NCBI GenBank assembly: GCA_004524515.1
Contig: SDNV01000155.1
Location: forward strand, 1-5,941
DNA: 5,941 nt
Direction: 5' to 3'
Origin: Promethearchaeota archaeon
Lineage (GTDB): Archaea; Asgardarchaeota; Lokiarchaeia; Sigynarchaeales; SOKP01
The number at the start of each line of letters is the position of its first letter. Positions within the stretch are counted from its first letter, which is position 1. Positions 4,222 to 5,941 of this stretch are shown one piece after another. A program made the translations under genes and the position numbers. The notes under the pieces are model-generated. The model made no database searches and was not told where the DNA came from. It saw only the letters and a program-made list of their open reading frames with translations.

Positions 4222-5622
4222 TTACAATTTTAATTCTTTTAATTTTAAGGCATTAATTTCAATCATTTCTGGTGTAATTTGATAAAGCCTCCAGAAAATC
4301 AAAATTCCGGTCAATATAATAATCATTGGAAAAATAGACATTTGAATTCTGAGTCCCATTAATTCAGCAGGATCCGTTGAACCTGAATGATATCCAAAAA
4401 GAATAGCAACGATTAAAAATACGATCGAACGAATAGCGATACCTATACGTGCAAAGAACATCCAAATCCCATTATAAAGCCCTTCTTGTCTTTTACCCGT
4501 TTCTAAAGCCGCATTATCCACCACGGAAGAGAAGAGCGGCATGAGCATACTAATGATAGCTCCATCAACAAATCCAGAAAGAGTAAAAATGAGAATAACC
4601 AAAAACAATCCTTCAGGTCCAACAGGCACAAACAAAAAAGGAATACCCATAAAAGCCAAACAACAAGCGCCTATTAAGGTTACATTTTTAATTCCGATTT
4701 TAAATGAAATTTTGTACCATATCCCAGCACTAATAATTACGGCAATAACATAAAAAAAAACAATGAATTCTCCAATTTTAGACATTAGCAAAATATCTTG
4801 AACGAAGAAAGGGATTGAAGCCATCACCAAATTCATAGTAGAAGAATAAGCTAAAAATAATGCAACATATCCAATGAAATGCTTATCTTTTAAGGCTATT
4901 CGAAGTCCTTTAAAAAAGGGCACATATTCCATCAAATCAAGGCGTGAACGACGTTCTCTCATCTCTTGATCTTCACGCACCCCTGGAATCATTAATATTA
5001 TGAAAATTAAACTAACAAAAGCCACAATAATAGCTTGAACTCTCCAACCTTCATCAGGACCAAGAATTTCGACGGTCAATACTGGGATTAACACTCCAAG
5101 CATAACTCCCACAGTTTCAAGTACAGTAGTAATAGCCCCTCCAATTTTCCTGTCTTTAGGATGTCGAAATTTATCAGGAAAAAGTCCAACTCGGTTGATA
5201 TCATACAGAGAAAAAACCATATCATTAATACACATAAAAATTAAAAACCACAAAAATACTCCAAATTGTCCTATTTCTTCGACGGAAGGAGGCATATATA
5301 TAAAAATAACAATAAAACACCAAGGAATAGCACCTAACATAATAAAGGGGAACCTTTTACCCAATGTTTTTGTAAACCGAGTAGATTTATCGCAAAGATA
5401 ACCTAAAAGTGGATCATTAAACATATTGAAAAGAGTATAAAAAATCATGGCAATAACATATAAGGTTATTTCTAAACCCACAACCCCTAAATAGAAAAAA
5501 GTTAATTGCTGTTTATATATTTGAGACATCATTAATCCAACCAGATTTCCAAGCTGAAATGAAGTTATTATTTTTTTTGGATATCTCTTTAAGGCTATTG
5601 GATCCTCTTTTCCTAATTCCAT
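4222..5622 (-). CDS. GPH-family (MelB-like) MFS transporter
   Basis: A 466-residue polytopic membrane protein, typical length for the glycoside-pentoside-hexuronide:cation symporter family, with about twelve hydrophobic segments. NDPLLGYLCDKST....GKRFPF (69-93) is the family's helix II/loop 2-3 signature. MPLFSSVVDNAALETGKRQEGLYNG (361-385) is the helix X-XI signature, with D369, E374, R378 and E380. By eye against E. coli MelB, D70 matches Asp59, D141 matches Asp124 and R392 matches Lys377. The cation-site Asp55 becomes N66 and the Asp19 position is hydrophobic. It is therefore related to MelB but probably differs in coupling ion or substrate. AGAGGA eight bases before the ATG and a TATA element further upstream mark it as the first operon gene. 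It probably imports the solute processed by the RraA-like protein; identity is unknown, with sugars, sugar acids or small organic acids possible. Confidence 0.9.
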   Translation of the reverse strand: MELGKEDPIALKRYPKKIITSFQLGNLVGLMMSQIYKQQLTFFYLGVVGLEITLYVIAMIFYTLFNMFNDPLLGYLCDKSTRFTKTLGKRFPFIMLGAIPWCFIVIFIYMPPSVEEIGQFGVFLWFLIFMCINDMVFSLYDINRVGLFPDKFRHPKDRKIGGAITTVLETVGVMLGVLIPVLTVEILGPDEGWRVQAIIVAFVSLIFIILMIPGVREDQEMRERRSRLDLMEYVPFFKGLRIALKDKHFIGYVALFLAYSSTMNLVMASIPFFVQDILLMSKIGEFIVFFYVIAVIISAGIWYKISFKIGIKNVTLIGACCLAFMGIPFLFVPVGPEGLFLVILIFTLSGFVDGAIISMLMPLFSSVVDNAALETGKRQEGLYNGIWMFFARIGIAIRSIVFLIVAILFGYHSGSTDPAELMGLRIQMSIFPMIIILTGILIFWRLYQITPEMIEINALKLKELKL

Positions 5623-5630
5623 CCTGATGT

Positions 5631-5636
5631 TCCTCT
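5631..5636 (-). promoter_or_regulatory. Shine-Dalgarno for the transporter gene
   Basis: AGAGGA on the minus strand lies eight bases before the ATG at 5622, normal spacing, and supports this start over later Met codons such as M31. Together with the TATA element about 50 bp upstream it implies a transcript with a leader of roughly 25-30 nt. Confidence 0.6.
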
Positions 5637-5671
5637 TGATTTTTTTAATTTAAAATTTAATAAAAAAATTC

Positions 5672-5691
5672 GATATAATTAATGTTATATC
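5672..5691 (-). promoter_or_regulatory. Candidate TATA element inside a 7-bp inverted repeat
   Basis: GATATAA (5672-5678) and TTATATC (5685-5691) are perfect inverted arms around six bases. Read on the minus strand, AATTATATC (5672-5680) is a good TATA-like element. A start about 25 nt downstream falls near 5650, leaving room for the SD and a leader of about 28 nt. A symmetric site over the TATA/BRE position is the usual arrangement for an archaeal repressor that blocks TBP/TFB. The operator role is inference. Confidence 0.45.
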
Positions 5692-5848
5692 AAATGGAAT
5701 TTAAAACTATGCAAGAAAAATGGTCAAAATTGTAGTTTTTCTTCTACATTATTCATTAACTATAAAAATTATTTCACAGAACTGAGGAAAAATATTTTTG
5801 AATGTTTTAATGGATACTCGTTGTATAAATTTTAGAGAAATATTGTTA

Positions 5849-5890
5849 TTTGATTTAAACAATCAAAATTAACATTTAAATTGTTAATTT
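5849..5890. repeat. Two adjacent inverted repeats
   Basis: TTTGATT (5849-5855) and AATCAAA (5861-5867) form a dyad with a 5-nt centre. AAATTAACA (5866-5874) and TGTTAATTT (5882-5890) form a second with a 7-nt centre; the two share two bases. They lie about 230-270 bp upstream of the transporter start, far for a basal promoter element, and could serve an upstream gene outside the window. AT-rich composition raises the chance rate. Confidence 0.35.
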
Positions 5891-5941
5891 AATATTAGAA
5901 TTATAGAAATTAGGTAGTTGAGAAAAAAATATTATAGCCAA

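Larger units (their letters stand above)
5623..5941. other. Upstream region of the transporter operon
   Basis: A 319-bp A/T-rich stretch with no convincing gene. Its first 70 bp hold the operon's SD, leader, candidate TATA and a dyad. A 13-codon ATG frame (5694-5735, +) begins just beyond the dyad but has no supporting signal. A small inverted repeat TGTAG/CTACA (5731-5735, 5744-5748) follows it. Two adjacent longer dyads lie at 5849-5890. The rest shows nothing I can assign. Confidence 0.5.

Noticed and set aside
4541..4753. Plus-strand frame opposite the transporter gene
   Set aside because: Antisense shadow; composition mirrors hydrophobic codons of the transporter.
5195..5401. Plus-strand frame opposite the transporter N-terminal half
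   Set aside because: Antisense shadow with no recognisable domain or ribosome-binding site.
5694..5735. 13-codon plus-strand ORF (starts MEFKTMQEK)
   Set aside because: Too short to support, no SD, no conservation evidence; expected by chance.

Overview
The window is very AT-rich, about 30% G+C by eye, and looks archaeal. Candidate TATA elements lie upstream of genes, some starts carry GGTGA-type Shine-Dalgarno sequences, and a surface protein has beta-sandwich modules (pre-peptidase C-terminal-like, then two CARDB-like) with a C-terminal membrane anchor. A small cupin resembles a subfamily I associate with methanogens, and a GPH/MelB-type transporter is present. Together with the low G+C this is most like an Asgard (Lokiarchaeota-like) genome. 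That placement is inference, because there is no rRNA or other marker gene.

Layout. (1) Positions 1-1535 (+): the C-terminal 510 residues of a secreted, membrane-anchored, multi-domain surface protein whose N-terminus lies outside the window. (2) 1536-1775: gene-free gap between convergent genes, with A/T dyads. (3) 1776-2120 (-): a 114-residue single-domain cupin. (4) 2121-2361: a divergent promoter region dense in inverted and direct repeats. (5) 2362-2955 (+): a 197-residue transglutaminase-like protein with a visible Cys-His-Asp triad, ending in a hairpin plus T-run. (6) 5622 down to 3032 (-): a three-gene operon in the order GPH/MFS transporter, RraA/HMG-aldolase-like protein, PPC/DUF296 protein, with gaps of only 37 and 22 nt. 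(7) 5623-5941: its upstream region, with a well-spaced TATA/SD pair, a dyad over the TATA element, and two further adjacent dyads.

Working together. The three-gene minus-strand operon is the only clear functional unit. A secondary transporter next to an RraA-superfamily lyase suggests uptake of a small polar solute, perhaps a hydroxy/oxo acid or a sugar acid, followed by metal-dependent C-C bond cleavage or decarboxylation. The DUF296 protein would be a trimeric accessory, metal-binding or ligand-sensing partner. Substrate and pathway cannot be read from sequence. The cupin and the transglutaminase-like gene share a divergent promoter region and may be co-regulated through the palindrome between them, but no functional link is evident. 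I see no CRISPR array, insertion sequence, tRNA or rRNA.
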